A stretch of 64,000 nt of DNA, taken from NCBI RefSeq assembly GCF_900091515.1, contig NZ_LT607410.1, forward strand, positions 4,154,001 to 4,218,000, in the 5' to 3' direction. A program made the position numbers and the translations under genes. Shown here piece by piece: positions 40,801 through 52,040 of the stretch. Within the stretch, counting starts at the first letter, position 1; each line of letters opens with the position of its first letter. The notes beneath the pieces are model-generated. The model saw only the letters and a program-made list of their open reading frames with translations. It had not been told where the DNA came from and made no database searches. The stretch comes from Micromonospora purpureochromogenes (GTDB lineage Bacteria; Actinomycetota; Actinomycetes; Mycobacteriales; Micromonosporaceae).

Positions 40801-42266
40801 CCTGGCAGAAGCTGCCGTACCCGGTGACGACCTGCTGCGCGTTCAACGGCTCGCTGCTGACCAACGGGCACATCTACGAGTGGAAGGTGGTCGCCACCAA
40901 CGTCCACGGTTCCAGCGCCGCCTCGAACGTGGTCAGTGGCCGCCCGATGCCGCCACTGCCGGGCAGCCCCTCGAACCTGGCCCGGACGGTGGGTGACGGA
41001 ACGGTCCGGCTGACCTGGACGGCCAGCCCGAGCCCGAACGTCTCGTACGACATCTACCAGCGGGACGTGACGGCCGGGCAGTCCTGGCGCAAGCTGCCGT
41101 ACGGGGTGGGCTGCTGCACGTTCAACGGGGGCTTGCTGACCAACGGGCACACGTACGAGTGGAAGGTCGCGGCGACCAACATGACGGGGTCGAGCGGATT
41201 CTCGAACACCGTCAGCGGGCGTCCCATGCCGCCCCTGCCATCGGCCCCCTCAAGTCTCACCGCCACCCCGAAGAGCAACGGCGTCACCCTGAAGTGGGCG
41301 GCCAGCACGCCGTCGAACGTCTCCTACTGGATCTACCAGCGGGACGTGACGACGGGGCAGTCCTGGCAGAAGTTGCCACTTGGCGTGAGCTGCTGCACCT
41401 TCAACGGCGGCCTGCTGATCAACGGGCACACGTACGAGTGGAAGGTCCTGGCGTCGAACATCACGGGTTCGAGCGGGTTCTCGAACACGGTGAGCGCCCG
41501 CCCGATGCCCCCGTTGCCGAAGGCACCTGGCGGGCTGTTGGCCTGGGGTGGCGTCAACCGGGTCACGTTCACCTGGGGGGACGGCGGGAACTCGAGGCTC
41601 GACACATTTTTCCAGGTCTATTACCGCAACCTCAGCGATGGGCAGACCAGTTGGTCGAAGTACCGGAGCCCGATCGCCGAAACCACGGTGAACATTTACG
41701 ATTTCCTGCGCGAGCTGAAAGCCTACGAGTTCAAGGTCTCGGCGGTGAACATTTCCGGTGAGGTGTCGTCGAGTTCCACGGTGGAGGCCATCCCCTATCG
41801 GGCGGTGCCGTACAACAGTGGCGTCCGGCGGCGAGGGAATCAGGATAACGGCAGCAACGATTGGGCCGGCCTGTTCGCTCTGGCCCACAGCACTTCATGC
41901 CAAGGGGACTGGTTCCAGACCATCTGCTTCGGTATGACGCCGATCATGTACGTCGGCCAGGTCAATCCGGTGACGGTGGGGGATTTCTTCTTCTACGCGA
42001 GAGGCGGCCCGGAGCGGCTGGAGGAGGAGTTGGTGTGCGAGGTCCGGCAGCGGTTGATCCTGCGGCAGAGGTACGGAGCGGCGATCGCGAACAGCAGGGG
42101 CCCGGACCTCCTCTGGCACGAGCAGATCCACTCGGTTCAGTGGTCGGGGTATGACTATTGGTGGACCTTCGTGTTGGATTACGCGAAAAATCACCAGAGT
42201 TTCGAGGAGAAGGCAAACCTCTACTGGGGTGGCTACGAGGTCTGGCCGGGCGCATCGAGGTGCTGA
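37857..42266 (+). CDS. Secreted beta-propeller / ten FN3 / HExxH protein
   Basis: 1469 residues. A signal peptide (ending in PTPAAA) precedes a DUF4185-like propeller domain (about 40-370; GGDNTASVALPDGRVAWLFSD). Ten fibronectin type III domains follow (about 377-1316), each with a variant of YQRDVTAG and NGHTYEWKV. Repeats 4, 5, 7, 8 and 9 carry adjacent cysteines (TECC, TTCC, TTCC, VGCC, VSCC). The C-terminal ~150 residues have HEQIH at 1421-1425 and FEEKAN at 1449-1454, a zincin-like HExxH...E pattern. GAGAGG lies about 7 bp before ATG 37857. Likely a secreted polymer-degrading or surface protein; the specific role is unknown. Confidence 0.85.
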   Translation: MRASSRPARSLRRLAGGLSVALALTLALAPTPAAAVPAGGMSATALNTMFQTYGDQGGHWTGGDNTASVALPDGRVAWLFSDTYLGTVNADGTRPAGTPMVNNTLVVQENTSLVSTRHGGSASAPSALVIPTQTDQYFWAADGIVEGGALKVLYNRMQRGGSEDNLDFILKGTSLVTFALPGLTVSSVVDLPVGDSIGWGSAILEDGGYTYIYGTSSGDGGMRFGHVARAPEGGFGGAWQYWTGTAWSTTESSAARLLSGVGTAYGVFRSGDKYVLLTQDNNLVFNPQFVTYTADSPTGPFTGPTPLFDAPEAEPGTPKIVYDARVHPELATSGKLLFSYNVNSLNNADNLSDARLYRPRFIELAWPRPVPDPATLPGVPQAVTATPDDKGDVTLTWQAVAGATGYRLHRRDVTAGQTHFSRESAVATGTSAKIGFLYSGHTYEFRVSAVNTAGEGTPSTTVTAVPRIAPPPAPASVTAVADDAGSITVSWDQVPDAWGYDLLERDLTAGDSEFNLALRPGGTDTQVRRENLEHGHLYEFALVTRNGGGESPRSATATATARYALPPAPTGLTATPRSDGSVALAWTAPAPQLWYMIYQRDVTAGEADFTQLPLPVDGTAMTANFLDHGHTYEWKVSATNRGGEGPASGVVQATSTMAPPAAPTNLRATAGDGKATLVWDAPSDNVFYHVYQRNVTTGESEFTELPLPITECCTMTPEFLTNNETYEFKVAASNQGGEGPASAAIQVTPRAPTPAKVTGLTATPQSNGSIRLQWTGPTGNYWYDVYRRDVTAGGSFTKLPLPVTTCCTMTDSFLVHGHMYAYKVVANNGTDGPASDIVQATSNYSPPPAPQNLRARAAGDGSVDLDWDPVGPNIDYWIYQRDVTAGQTSFQKLPFSLTDSAFSAGLLANGHQYEFKVSAANQGGEGAASAAVRVTALGGLPAPPTNLSADVGNATVRLTWTASTTSGVSYDVYQRDVTAGQSWQKLPYPVTTCCAFNGSLLTNGHIYEWKVVATNVHGSSAASNVVSGRPMPPLPGSPSNLARTVGDGTVRLTWTASPSPNVSYDIYQRDVTAGQSWRKLPYGVGCCTFNGGLLTNGHTYEWKVAATNMTGSSGFSNTVSGRPMPPLPSAPSSLTATPKSNGVTLKWAASTPSNVSYWIYQRDVTTGQSWQKLPLGVSCCTFNGGLLINGHTYEWKVLASNITGSSGFSNTVSARPMPPLPKAPGGLLAWGGVNRVTFTWGDGGNSRLDTFFQVYYRNLSDGQTSWSKYRSPIAETTVNIYDFLRELKAYEFKVSAVNISGEVSSSSTVEAIPYRAVPYNSGVRRRGNQDNGSNDWAGLFALAHSTSCQGDWFQTICFGMTPIMYVGQVNPVTVGDFFFYARGGPERLEEELVCEVRQRLILRQRYGAAIANSRGPDLLWHEQIHSVQWSGYDYWWTFVLDYAKNHQSFEEKANLYWGGYEVWPGASRC

Positions 42267-42299
42267 CCCGGCGGCGGCCCTGACCGAGCCCGGCGAGCG

Positions 42300-42336
42300 C
42301 GCGGCCGACGTGACAGGCGATGTCACGTCGGCCGCG
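42300..42336 (+). terminator. 15-bp perfect hairpin after the FN3 gene
   Basis: Arms 42300-42314 and 42322-42336 pair fully with a 7-base loop, 34 bp after the stop codon. No T-run follows. It can act for either strand, since treZ ends downstream in the convergent direction. Confidence 0.6.
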
Positions 42337-42393
42337 TGCGTCTCCGCGTCCGGGAGGCGGCGGTCAGCGGCGGTCGCGGCGGAAGCCGTCCGG

Positions 42394-42436
42394 CCCCCCC
42401 CCCCCCCCCCCCCCCCCCGGGGGGGGGGGGGGGGGG
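42394..42436. repeat. C25-G18 homopolymer tract
   Basis: Twenty-five C residues (42394-42418) are followed directly by eighteen G residues (42419-42436). The two runs can pair as a loop-free hairpin, and either run can form quadruplex or i-motif structure. It lies between convergent genes (the FN3 gene and treZ). It could be real or an assembly or base-calling artefact. Confidence 0.95.
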
Positions 42437-42543
42437 ACCGCCCGCGAACGCGAGGCCGTCGCCCTCGATCCGTCATGCCTGAGCTAAAGCCAGACACGTC
42501 GTCGTCCCCACCGCGGTCCGCGTACGCTCCGAGGTCGCCGACT

Positions 42544-44277
42544 TCAGAGCGCCACGATCGCCGCCGTCTCCGCCGGCAGCTCGATCCCGTCCCGCATCAC
42601 CGTGACCCCGGTACCGGTCGCCAGCAGCACGGTGCGCACCACCCCCGGCAGGTTGATCCGCTGCGCCTTCCCGGCGAGGTTCGCCACCACCAGGTGCTCG
42701 CCCCGGCGCATCAGCAGGAAGCGGTCGCCGTGGCGTACCTCGACCCGGTCCAGCCGGGGGTCGGACAGGTCGGGCCGGCTCTTGCGCAGCGCGATCAGCC
42801 GGCGGTGGAACTCGTACATCTCCCGGTGCTCGGGCTTGTCCAGCTCGGCCCAGTCGAGCCGGGAGCGCAGGAAGGTCTGCGGGTCCTGCGGGTCGGGCAC
42901 GTCGCCCGGGGGCCAGCCGTGCGCGGCGAACTCGCGCCGGCGGCCGGTGGCCACGGCGGTGGCCAGCTCCGGCTCGGGGTGGCTGGTGAAGAACTGCCAG
43001 GGGGTGCTGGCCGCCCACTCCTCGCCCATGAACAGCATCGGGGTGAACGGCGCGGTCATCAGCAGCACCGCGCCGACCCGCAGCAGCGCCGGGGAGAGGC
43101 TGGCGGAGATCCGGTCGCCGGTGGCCCGGTTGCCGATCTGGTCGTGGTTCTGCAGGTACGCCACGAAGCGGTGCCCCGGGGTGCGCTGCCGGTCCACCGG
43201 CCGCCCGTGGCTGCGGTTGCGGAAGCTGGACCAGGTGCCGGCGTGGAAGAACGCGCCGGTCAGCACGTCGGTCAGGCACTCCAGCGAGCCGAAGTCGCCG
43301 TAGTAGCCCTGCCGCTCCCCGGTGAGCAGGGTGTGCAGGGCGTGGTGGGCGTCGTCGTTCCACTGGGCGTGCAGGCCGAAGCCGCCGGCCTCGCGTGGCG
43401 TGATCAACTTCGGGTCGTTGAGGTCGGACTCGGCGATCAGCGACAGCGGCCGGCCCAGGTGGGTCGAGAGCGCCTCCACCTCGGTGGCCACCTGCTCGAG
43501 GAAGTGGTTGGCGCGGGAGTCGGGCATGGCGTGCACGGCGTCCAGCCGCAGCCCGTCGACGTGGTAGTCACGCAGCCACATCAGCACGCTGTCGACGATG
43601 TAGCGGCGCACCCCGTCGGAGTGCGGGCCGTCCAGGTTGACGGTGCGACCCCAGGTGTTGCTCTGCTCGGTGAGGTACGGCGCGAACATCGGCGCGTAGG
43701 CCCCGGAGGGCCCGAAATGGTTGTAGACGACGTCGAGGATCACCCCCAGCCCCTTGGCGTGGGCGGCGTCGACCAGCCGTTTCAGCCCGTCCGGGCCGCC
43801 GTAGGGCTGGTGCGGGGCGTACCAGCAGACCCCGTCGTAGCCCCAGTTGTACTCGCCGTTGAAGGCGTTGACGGGCAGCAGCTCGATCATGTCGACGCCG
43901 AGGTCGACCAGGTGGTCCAGCCGGCCGATCGCCGCGTCGAAGGTGCCCTCGGGGGTGAAGGTGCCCACGTGCAGCTCGTACAGCACGGTGCCCGGTAGCT
44001 GCCGGCCGGTCCAGTCCTGGTCGGTCCAGCGGAAGGCGGTGTGGTCGTAGAGCCGGCTGGGCCCGTGCACGCCGTCGGGCTGCCAGGCCGAGCGGGGGTC
44101 GGGCAGGGCCCGCTCGTCGTCGTCGAGCAGGAACGCGTAGTCCGTGCCCGGCCCGGCGTCGGGGACCTCGAAGCGCCACCAGCCGTCGGGGCCGGCGCGC
44201 ATGTCGTGGTCGGCCACGCCGGGCAGGCGCAGCCGGACCCGAGCGGCCTCGGGAGCCCACACCGTGAACTCGGTCAT
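42544..44277 (-). CDS. treZ: Malto-oligosyltrehalose trehalohydrolase
   Basis: A 577-residue GH13 enzyme that releases trehalose from maltooligosyl-trehalose. An N-terminal beta-sandwich (TEFTVWAPEAARVRLRLPG) is followed by the catalytic barrel, with nucleophile Asp in GLRLDAVHAM, general acid Glu in LIAESDLND and the third Asp in LQNHDQIGNR. The start overlaps the treY stop by 4 bp. It is the last gene of the glgX-treY-treZ operon. Confidence 0.95.
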   Translation of the reverse strand: MTEFTVWAPEAARVRLRLPGVADHDMRAGPDGWWRFEVPDAGPGTDYAFLLDDDERALPDPRSAWQPDGVHGPSRLYDHTAFRWTDQDWTGRQLPGTVLYELHVGTFTPEGTFDAAIGRLDHLVDLGVDMIELLPVNAFNGEYNWGYDGVCWYAPHQPYGGPDGLKRLVDAAHAKGLGVILDVVYNHFGPSGAYAPMFAPYLTEQSNTWGRTVNLDGPHSDGVRRYIVDSVLMWLRDYHVDGLRLDAVHAMPDSRANHFLEQVATEVEALSTHLGRPLSLIAESDLNDPKLITPREAGGFGLHAQWNDDAHHALHTLLTGERQGYYGDFGSLECLTDVLTGAFFHAGTWSSFRNRSHGRPVDRQRTPGHRFVAYLQNHDQIGNRATGDRISASLSPALLRVGAVLLMTAPFTPMLFMGEEWAASTPWQFFTSHPEPELATAVATGRRREFAAHGWPPGDVPDPQDPQTFLRSRLDWAELDKPEHREMYEFHRRLIALRKSRPDLSDPRLDRVEVRHGDRFLLMRRGEHLVVANLAGKAQRINLPGVVRTVLLATGTGVTVMRDGIELPAETAAIVAL

Positions 44278-46610
44278 GCGGCAGCCTCCACGGAGTCGGT
44301 GGGAGCCAGCAGGGCGACGGGATAGGTGCTCAGCAGATCATCCAGGAGCAGCTCAGACCCACTGTAGACCCGACCGGTGAACACGTCCGTAACACTGTTT
44401 CCGGAAATCGAAAGGGTGGTCCCCCGCCAGCCGCCCGAGCGGGCCAGCCCCAACGGAAGACGGGTGACCACCGCGACCGCGCCGCCCCGGTCGAAGGCGA
44501 CCGCGTGCGCACCCGTCGGCCCGTGCGCGACGACCGGCCGGTAGGTCGTGAACAGCTCCGGGTGGTCGCGGCGCAGCCGCAGGGTCCGGGAAACCACCAG
44601 CAGCTTCGCCGCGCCGTCGGCGGCGACCGCCGGCCGCAGGCCGCCGTCGAGCCGGGCCAGCAGGTCCCGGCGTACGGCGAAGTCGACCGGGCGGCGGTTG
44701 TCCGGGTCGACCAGGCTGTTCTCCCACAGCTCGGTGCCCTGGTAGGTGTCCGGCACGCCGGGCATGGCGAGCTGCACCAGCTTCTGCCCGAGGGAGTTGG
44801 ACCAGCCGGCCGGGGTGATCTCGTCGGCGCAGGCGCTGATCTCGGCGCGCAGCTCCGGGTCGTCGTACATCCGGTCGACCAGGGCGTGCAGCTCGCGCTC
44901 GAAGGCGAGGTCGGGGTCGGCCCAGCTGGTGGAGACCGACGCCTCCCGGGCGGCCTTCTCCACGTACGCGTGCAGCCGCTCGCGCTCGACGGGCCAGGCG
45001 CCGACGGCGGTCTGCCAGAGCAGGTGGGCGAAGGCCGGGTCGGCCAGCGGGGCGCGGGACATCCAGTCCTGCACCCGCTCGGCCCAGCGGTCCGGCAGCT
45101 CGGACAGGACGGCGAGCCGGGCCCGGACGTCCTCGCCGCGCTTGGTGTCGTGGGTGGAGAGCGTGGTCATGCCGGCCGGCCAGCGGACCTGCCGGGCGGC
45201 GGCGGCGCGGTGGAACTCCGCCGGCGGCACGCCGAAGTGCGCCGGTGAGCCGCCGACCTCGTTGAGCGCGACGAACCGGCTCCACCGGTAGTAGGCGGTG
45301 TCCTCCACCCCCTTGGCCATCACCGCGCCGGACAGCTGCGGGAACCGCTTCGCCAGCTCGTGCTCCGGGTCGCGCAGGTGCGCGGTGACCGCGTCCAGGG
45401 TGGCGTTCAGGTCGCGTCGGCGGCGGCCCGCCTCCGCGCGGGCCACGGCCAGGTGCCGGGCGCCCGCGGGCGGGTAGCCGCGGTAGACCGAGAAGCAGGC
45501 GGCCAGCTCGGCGAGGGCTTCCCGGGTGGCCAGTGGGTCCAGTTCCGGGGTGAGGGCGGCCAGCCGGGTCAGCTCGGCGGCGAGCAGCCGGGTGGCGGCG
45601 GCCAGCTTGGTGTCGTGGGTCAGGTCCTGCCAGGAGGTGTGCCGGCCGTTCAACCGGGCGTCCAGGGCGGTGAAGTCGCCCTCGGCGCGCGGGTCGACGA
45701 AGAGCCCGCAGACCGCCGCGAGGGCGTCGTAGCCGGTGGTCCCGTCGACGGGCCAGTCGGGCAGCTCCTCGCCGTACTCCAGGATCTTCTCCACCACCAG
45801 CCACGCGTCTGGAGCGGCGGCGCGCAGCCGGGCCAGGTAGCCGGCGGGGTCGCGCAGGCCGTCCGGGTGGTCGACCCGGATGCCGTCCAGCTCCCCGGCC
45901 GCCGCCCACCGCAGCACCTCGGCGTGGGTGGCGTCGAAGACCGTCGGGTCCTCCACCCGCAGCCCGGCCAGGTCCGAGACGGCGAAGAACCGCCGGTACG
46001 TCAGCTCGCTGTCGCCACGCCGCCAGGAGACCAGCTCGTAGTGCTGCCGGTCGTGCACCTCGCGCGGACCGCCCGCGCCGGTGCCGTCGGCGATCGGGAA
46101 GCGGTGCTCGTGGTAGCGCAGTTCCCCGTCGACGACCTTGAGGTCGTCGAGGGCGTCGGGGCTGTCGGCGAGCACCGGCAGCAGCAGCCGGCCCCGGTCC
46201 CAGTCGATGTCGAACCAGTCGGCGTACGCCGAGGACCGGCCCCGGCGCAGCACGTCCCACCAGGCCGGATTGGCCGCCGGCTGGGCCACCCCGGCGTGGT
46301 TGGGCACGATGTCGACGACCAGGCCGAGCCCGGCCGCGCGCAGCGCCCGGACCAGCCGCCGCCGGCCGGCCTCACCGCCGAGTTCCGGGTTGACCGCCCG
46401 GTGGTCGACCACGTCGTAGCCGTGCGCGGAGCCGGGGGTGGCGGTCAGCAGGGGCGCGCTGTAGAGGTGGGTGACGCCGAGGTCGGCGAGGTAGCCGGCC
46501 AGGCCGGCGGTGGCGTCAAGGTCGAAGCCGGGCCGCACCTGGACGCGGTAGGTCGACCCCACCCGCGTCGCCGGTGCCGCCGTCGGGTCGGGTCGAGGGG
46601 TGTCGGGCAT
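44274..46610 (-). CDS. treY: Malto-oligosyltrehalose synthase
   Basis: A 778-residue GH13 enzyme that converts the reducing end of maltodextrin into a trehalose unit. Motifs are GYDVVDHRAVNPELGG, nucleophile Asp in GIRVDHPDGL, Glu in LVVEKILEYGEEL and Asp in TLSTHDTKRGED. ATG 46610 is chosen; the frame open to 46730 would overlap glgX. The gap to glgX is 2 bp and the stop overlaps treZ by 4 bp. Confidence 0.95.
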   Translation of the reverse strand: MPDTPRPDPTAAPATRVGSTYRVQVRPGFDLDATAGLAGYLADLGVTHLYSAPLLTATPGSAHGYDVVDHRAVNPELGGEAGRRRLVRALRAAGLGLVVDIVPNHAGVAQPAANPAWWDVLRRGRSSAYADWFDIDWDRGRLLLPVLADSPDALDDLKVVDGELRYHEHRFPIADGTGAGGPREVHDRQHYELVSWRRGDSELTYRRFFAVSDLAGLRVEDPTVFDATHAEVLRWAAAGELDGIRVDHPDGLRDPAGYLARLRAAAPDAWLVVEKILEYGEELPDWPVDGTTGYDALAAVCGLFVDPRAEGDFTALDARLNGRHTSWQDLTHDTKLAAATRLLAAELTRLAALTPELDPLATREALAELAACFSVYRGYPPAGARHLAVARAEAGRRRRDLNATLDAVTAHLRDPEHELAKRFPQLSGAVMAKGVEDTAYYRWSRFVALNEVGGSPAHFGVPPAEFHRAAAARQVRWPAGMTTLSTHDTKRGEDVRARLAVLSELPDRWAERVQDWMSRAPLADPAFAHLLWQTAVGAWPVERERLHAYVEKAAREASVSTSWADPDLAFERELHALVDRMYDDPELRAEISACADEITPAGWSNSLGQKLVQLAMPGVPDTYQGTELWENSLVDPDNRRPVDFAVRRDLLARLDGGLRPAVAADGAAKLLVVSRTLRLRRDHPELFTTYRPVVAHGPTGAHAVAFDRGGAVAVVTRLPLGLARSGGWRGTTLSISGNSVTDVFTGRVYSGSELLLDDLLSTYPVALLAPTDSVEAAA

Positions 46611-46612
46611 GG

Positions 46613-48730
<2,118 letters not shown>

Positions 48731-49049
48731 GTCGCTCCTTCGGCCCATGATCATGAGCGCACCGGGCAGGCGGGCCACCGGGTGCGCACGCCGCTAATGC
48801 CCCACGTCGCCGCCGGCCAATCCACCCGTTCGGCGGGCACCCCATATCCACCCACCTGATGCCGAGACAGACCTTTGGGTGTCCTCCGTCACGATAGGCC
48901 TTTTCGAGATGCGCGGGACCTCGTCATGCCCTTTGCTTGATGCGGACGCGCCCGCGCGGGCGCCTTCGCTCGGCCCTCGGCCACCCCACCGCCTTCTTTC
49001 CGCCGCCACCGTTGCCGGCGCGACCCTTCGTGCATGGACGGAGATTGAT
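48731..49049. other. Divergent control region of glgX and the GT4 gene
   Basis: No gene is seen in these 319 bp. A 10-bp palindrome CATGATCATG lies at 48746-48755, 16 bp upstream of glgX. No clear -10/-35 pair stands out. Confidence 0.4.
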
Positions 49050-50456
49050 GTGACCACCCCGCGGGTCGGCGAGCAGCCCGTGACCGCACCGGACCGGACC
49101 TGCCGGCCCTCCCCCACCTACCGCCCGCAGATCCCGACGCAGGGCGCCGGCGCCGGGGTGGCCCCGCACACCCGCCGCATCCTGATGCTCTCCTGGGAGT
49201 ACCCGCCGGTGCTGGTCGGTGGCCTGGGCCGGCACGTGCACGCGCTGTCGGTGGCCCTGGCCGCCGCCGGGCACGAGGTCACCGTCGTCACCCGGCACGC
49301 CGAGGGCGCGCCGCTGGAGGAGTACGCCGACGGCGTGCGGATCGTCCGCGCCGCCGAGGACCCGGTGACCTTCCCGCTGGCCACCGGCTCCCTGCTGGCC
49401 TGGACGATGGCCTTCAACCACACCCTGACCCGGGCCGCGCTGCGCGCCACCGAGTCCGGCTCGTACGACGTCATCCACGCCCACGACTGGCTCGTCGCGC
49501 ACACCGCGATGACCCTGCGCGAACACCTGGACGTCCCGCTGGTCAGCACCATCCACGCCACCGAGGCCGGCCGGCACCAGGGCTGGCTGCCGGAGGAGAT
49601 GAACCGCACCATCCACGGCGTCGAGCACTGGCTGGCCAGCGAGTCCGGCCGGGTCATCGTCTGCTCGGGGTACATGCGCGACGAGGTCGGCGTGCTGTTC
49701 GGCGTGCCCACCGGCCGGGTGGACGTGGTGCCCAACGGCGTCGAGCCGCACCGCTGGCGGGTGCCGGTGGCCGCGGTCGCCTCGGCCCGGGCCCGGTTCG
49801 CCGGGGACGGCCCGCTGATCACCTTCGCCGGCCGGCTGGTCTACGAGAAGGGCGTGCAGCACCTGCTCGCCGGGCTGCCCCGGCTGCGCGAGCGGCACCC
49901 CGGGCTGCGCGCGGTGATCGTCGGCGACGGCCCGTACAAGGCCGCGCTGGAGGCCGAGGTGCACCGGCTCGGGCTGGGCGGCGCGGTGAGCATGCCGGGC
50001 TTCCTCGGCGGCACCGACCTGCCGGCCGTCATGGCCGCCTCGGACTGCTTCGCGGTGCCGAGCATCTACGAGCCGTTCGGCATGGTGGCCCTGGAGGGCG
50101 CCGCGGCCGGCGCGCCCCTCGCGGTCGCCCGTACCGGCGGGCTCGCCGAGATCGTGGAGCCGGGCGTCACCGGGATGACCTTCGCCCCGCAGGACCCGGA
50201 CGGGCTCATCGAGGCCGTCGACGCCCTGCTGTCGGACCGCGAGCGGGCCCAACTGCTCGCCCGCCGGGCCCGCGCCATGGTCCAGGAGCAGTACGGCTGG
50301 TCGGCGATCGCGCACCGGACCGCGACCGCGTACGCCACCGCGATCGCCGGGGACGCGGCGTTCACCACCGAGCGCGCCGAGCTGCGGATGACGCTGGGTC
50401 GGGTGTCCGCGCCGACCCCGGAGGGGAACCTGCTGGTCGCCGCCGGCCTGCGCTGA
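49050..50456 (+). CDS. GT4 alpha-glucosyltransferase, Rv3032-like
   Basis: A 468-residue GT-B enzyme. SWEYPPVLVGGLGRHVH, HDWLVAHTAM and STIHATEAGRHQGW strongly resemble mycobacterial Rv3032, an alpha-1,4-glucosyltransferase acting on glycogen and methylglucose lipopolysaccharide. The donor site is GRLVYEKG plus EPFGMVALEGAAAG. GTG 49050 is chosen because GGAG lies 6 bp upstream. The frame open to 48879 adds unconserved residues. It is divergent from glgX, consistent with a role in alpha-glucan metabolism. Family match is from memory. Confidence 0.82.
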   Translation: MTTPRVGEQPVTAPDRTCRPSPTYRPQIPTQGAGAGVAPHTRRILMLSWEYPPVLVGGLGRHVHALSVALAAAGHEVTVVTRHAEGAPLEEYADGVRIVRAAEDPVTFPLATGSLLAWTMAFNHTLTRAALRATESGSYDVIHAHDWLVAHTAMTLREHLDVPLVSTIHATEAGRHQGWLPEEMNRTIHGVEHWLASESGRVIVCSGYMRDEVGVLFGVPTGRVDVVPNGVEPHRWRVPVAAVASARARFAGDGPLITFAGRLVYEKGVQHLLAGLPRLRERHPGLRAVIVGDGPYKAALEAEVHRLGLGGAVSMPGFLGGTDLPAVMAASDCFAVPSIYEPFGMVALEGAAAGAPLAVARTGGLAEIVEPGVTGMTFAPQDPDGLIEAVDALLSDRERAQLLARRARAMVQEQYGWSAIAHRTATAYATAIAGDAAFTTERAELRMTLGRVSAPTPEGNLLVAAGLR

Positions 50457-50519
50457 GCCGTACCCGGACCGGGCCGTCGGCCCTCGTCGTGCCCCGGCCA
50501 CGACGGAACCCGCGCACGG

Positions 50520-50556
50520 CGAAGGCCGCCGACCCGCAGGGGGTCGGCGGCCTTCG
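50520..50556. terminator. 16-bp perfect hairpin between convergent genes
   Basis: Arms 50520-50535 and 50541-50556 pair fully with a 5-base loop. It lies between the GT4 stop (50456) and the gltA stop (50570) and would work in both directions. Confidence 0.7.
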
Positions 50557-50569
50557 TGGTACGGGTGGT

Positions 50570-51853
<1,284 letters not shown>

Positions 51854-52040
51854 TGGTTCCTCGCTTCGCCGGCGAATCTTCGTTGAATTGCCTTCGCTTT
51901 TACCGTAATCACGGTCCCCGAGGTACCGCCCGCCGTGGTTCGGTGGTGAGGTATGCGTCACCCGATTCCCGGCCCGACGGCTGGGAAACCCTGGTGAGCG
52001 CGGGTGACCCCGACGATGACGGACGCCGGGGACGAAGGTT

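Noticed and set aside
38988..41806. CRISPR-like or DNA repeat array
   Set aside because: The repeats are diverged FN3 domain coding units about 280 bp long, not short identical repeats with spacers.
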